A DNA stretch of 7,676 nt, taken from contig JAEEIC010000231.1 of assembly GCA_016281165.1 (NCBI GenBank), forward strand, positions 1 to 7,676. Reading direction: 5' to 3'. This DNA comes from Bacillota bacterium. GTDB taxonomy: Bacteria > Bacillota > Clostridia > Peptostreptococcales > Anaerovoracaceae. The notes beneath the pieces are model-generated. The model was not told where the DNA came from and made no database searches. It saw nothing but the letters and a program-made list of their open reading frames with translations. Positions 6,829 through 7,676 of the stretch are shown piece after piece; within the stretch, counting starts at the first letter, position 1; each line of letters opens with the position of its first letter. Made by a program: the position numbers and the translations under genes.

Positions 6829-7676
6829 CTATCTGAACTCCTCGATCAGCTTTCTGAAGCCCGGCAGAGCGTTCCTGATGGTGCTGTTCGCCACGCAGTA
6901 CGAGATGCGCATATAGCCCGGCGCGCCGAAGCTGTCGCCGGAGACCACCAGTATGTTGAGGTCCAGGGCTTTTTTGCTGAAGGCCTCGGCGTCGCCGCCG
7001 GGGACCTTGACGAAGAGATAGAAGGCCCCCTCCGGATATACCGCTTCGTAGCCCATGGATGTGAGGCTCTCGTAGAGGAGCTTCCTGTTCTCCTCGTAGG
7101 GCTCAAGATCGGGCAGCACGTGGGCGCAGCGCTCTATCACCTGCTGCAGCAGAGAAGGAGCGCAGACGTAGCCCAGGAGCCTCGCCGAGCCCGCCGCGGC
7201 AGCCATCACCTCTTTGGCGTTCTCCGCGCCCTCCGGGACGAACATATAGCCTATCCTCTCGCCGGGAAGCGACAGGGACTTGCTGTACGAGTAGCAGATG
7301 ACAGTGTTCCTGTAGATGTGGGGAACGAAGGGCACCTTTTTGCCGTCGTAGACCAGCTCCCTGTAGGGCTCGTCGCTGATGAGCCAGATCGGGTGGCCGT
7401 ACTCGGCGCTCTTTCTTTCGAGCACCTCCGCCAGCCCCATAAGAGTCTTTTCGGTGTAGATCGCGCCCGAGGGGTTGTTGGGCGAATTGATGATGACGGC
7501 GCAGGTCTTTTCGCTGAGCCTCTCCTCAAGAGCCTTAAGGTCTATCTGCAGGGCCTTATGATCGGGCGGGACCACCACCATCTTTCCTCCCGCCGCGTCG
7601 ATGAAGCAGGAATATTCGGGGAAATAAGGGGCGATCACCATGACCTCGAGGCCCGGTTCGCTCACGAAAGCGCCGA
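6829..7676 (-). CDS. Class I/II PLP-dependent aminotransferase (partial, N-terminus outside window)
   Basis: The C-terminal 281 residues of a fold-type I aminotransferase of the aspartate-aminotransferase superfamily. The frame is open through the right edge, so the GTG at 7665 is an internal Val codon and about 110 N-terminal residues are missing. Seen: APYFPEY (substrate/PLP region), INSPNNPSG (cofactor-contacting Asn), ISDEPYREL (Asp to the pyridine nitrogen, Tyr), the PLP lysine in SYSKSLSLPGER (Lys codon 7281-7279), and MRISYC with the carboxylate-binding Arg near the C-terminus. SKSLSLPGER and YVCAPSLLQQ fit the bacterial AspC-like subgroup rather than MalY or HisC. Substrate cannot be told from sequence. 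Being 31 nt from mtaD it may share a pathway with it, but that is inference. Confidence 0.93.
   Translation of the reverse strand, partial: GAFVSEPGLEVMVIAPYFPEYSCFIDAAGGKMVVVPPDHKALQIDLKALEERLSEKTCAVIINSPNNPSGAIYTEKTLMGLAEVLERKSAEYGHPIWLISDEPYRELVYDGKKVPFVPHIYRNTVICYSYSKSLSLPGERIGYMFVPEGAENAKEVMAAAAGSARLLGYVCAPSLLQQVIERCAHVLPDLEPYEENRKLLYESLTSMGYEAVYPEGAFYLFVKVPGGDAEAFSKKALDLNILVVSGDSFGAPGYMRISYCVANSTIRNALPGFRKLIEEFR

Noticed and set aside
7663..7665. GTG as the start of the aminotransferase
   Set aside because: The frame continues to the window edge as G-A-F-V, and the protein would lack its N-terminal domain; it is an internal Val codon of a gene cut by the window.

Overview
The window is a GC-rich stretch of a bacterial chromosome with all genes on the minus strand. 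It reads as a member of the Bacillota, probably class Clostridia. The grounds are the Firmicutes core cluster ylxM-ffh-rpsP-khpA-rimM-trmD, clostridial-type protein sequences (YggS with WHLIGHLQTNK, a YlxM homologue, a HlyD-like protein beside yggS), strong AGGAGG-type Shine-Dalgarno sites and consensus sigma-A promoters. A family such as Anaerovoracaceae is possible, but that is only a guess from sequence flavour. No mobile element, CRISPR array, tRNA or rRNA is visible.

Layout in transcription order (right to left). (1) 7676-5165: a class I/II aminotransferase (5' end outside the window), an MtaD-type MTA/SAH deaminase and an unrecognised 86-residue protein. This group ends in a strong intrinsic terminator. 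(2) 5104-1510: a consensus promoter whose -35 box lies inside that terminator starts a six-gene run. It encodes YlxM and Ffh (signal recognition particle), ribosomal protein bS16, the KH-domain protein KhpA, the 30S maturation factor RimM and the tRNA m1G37 methyltransferase TrmD. (3) 1504-1: a second good promoter in the short gap after trmD starts a HlyD-like membrane-anchored protein, translationally coupled to yggS, which runs off the left edge.

The genes combine protein targeting, ribosome assembly and tRNA modification (block 2), methylthioadenosine/SAH and amino-acid metabolism (block 1), and an envelope or division-associated pair with PLP homeostasis (block 3).

This is mostly a housekeeping region, and I see no clearly new defence or mobile system. 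The most noteworthy signals are the promoter -35 box built into the upstream terminator, two first genes (ylxM and the HlyD-like gene) whose start codons sit only 9-10 nt after the -10 box with no Shine-Dalgarno site (predicted leaderless or nearly so), a Glu-rich insert in the HlyD-like protein, an unrecognised small protein in the mtaD group, and breaks in the usual gene order (no ftsY next to ylxM, no rplS after trmD).
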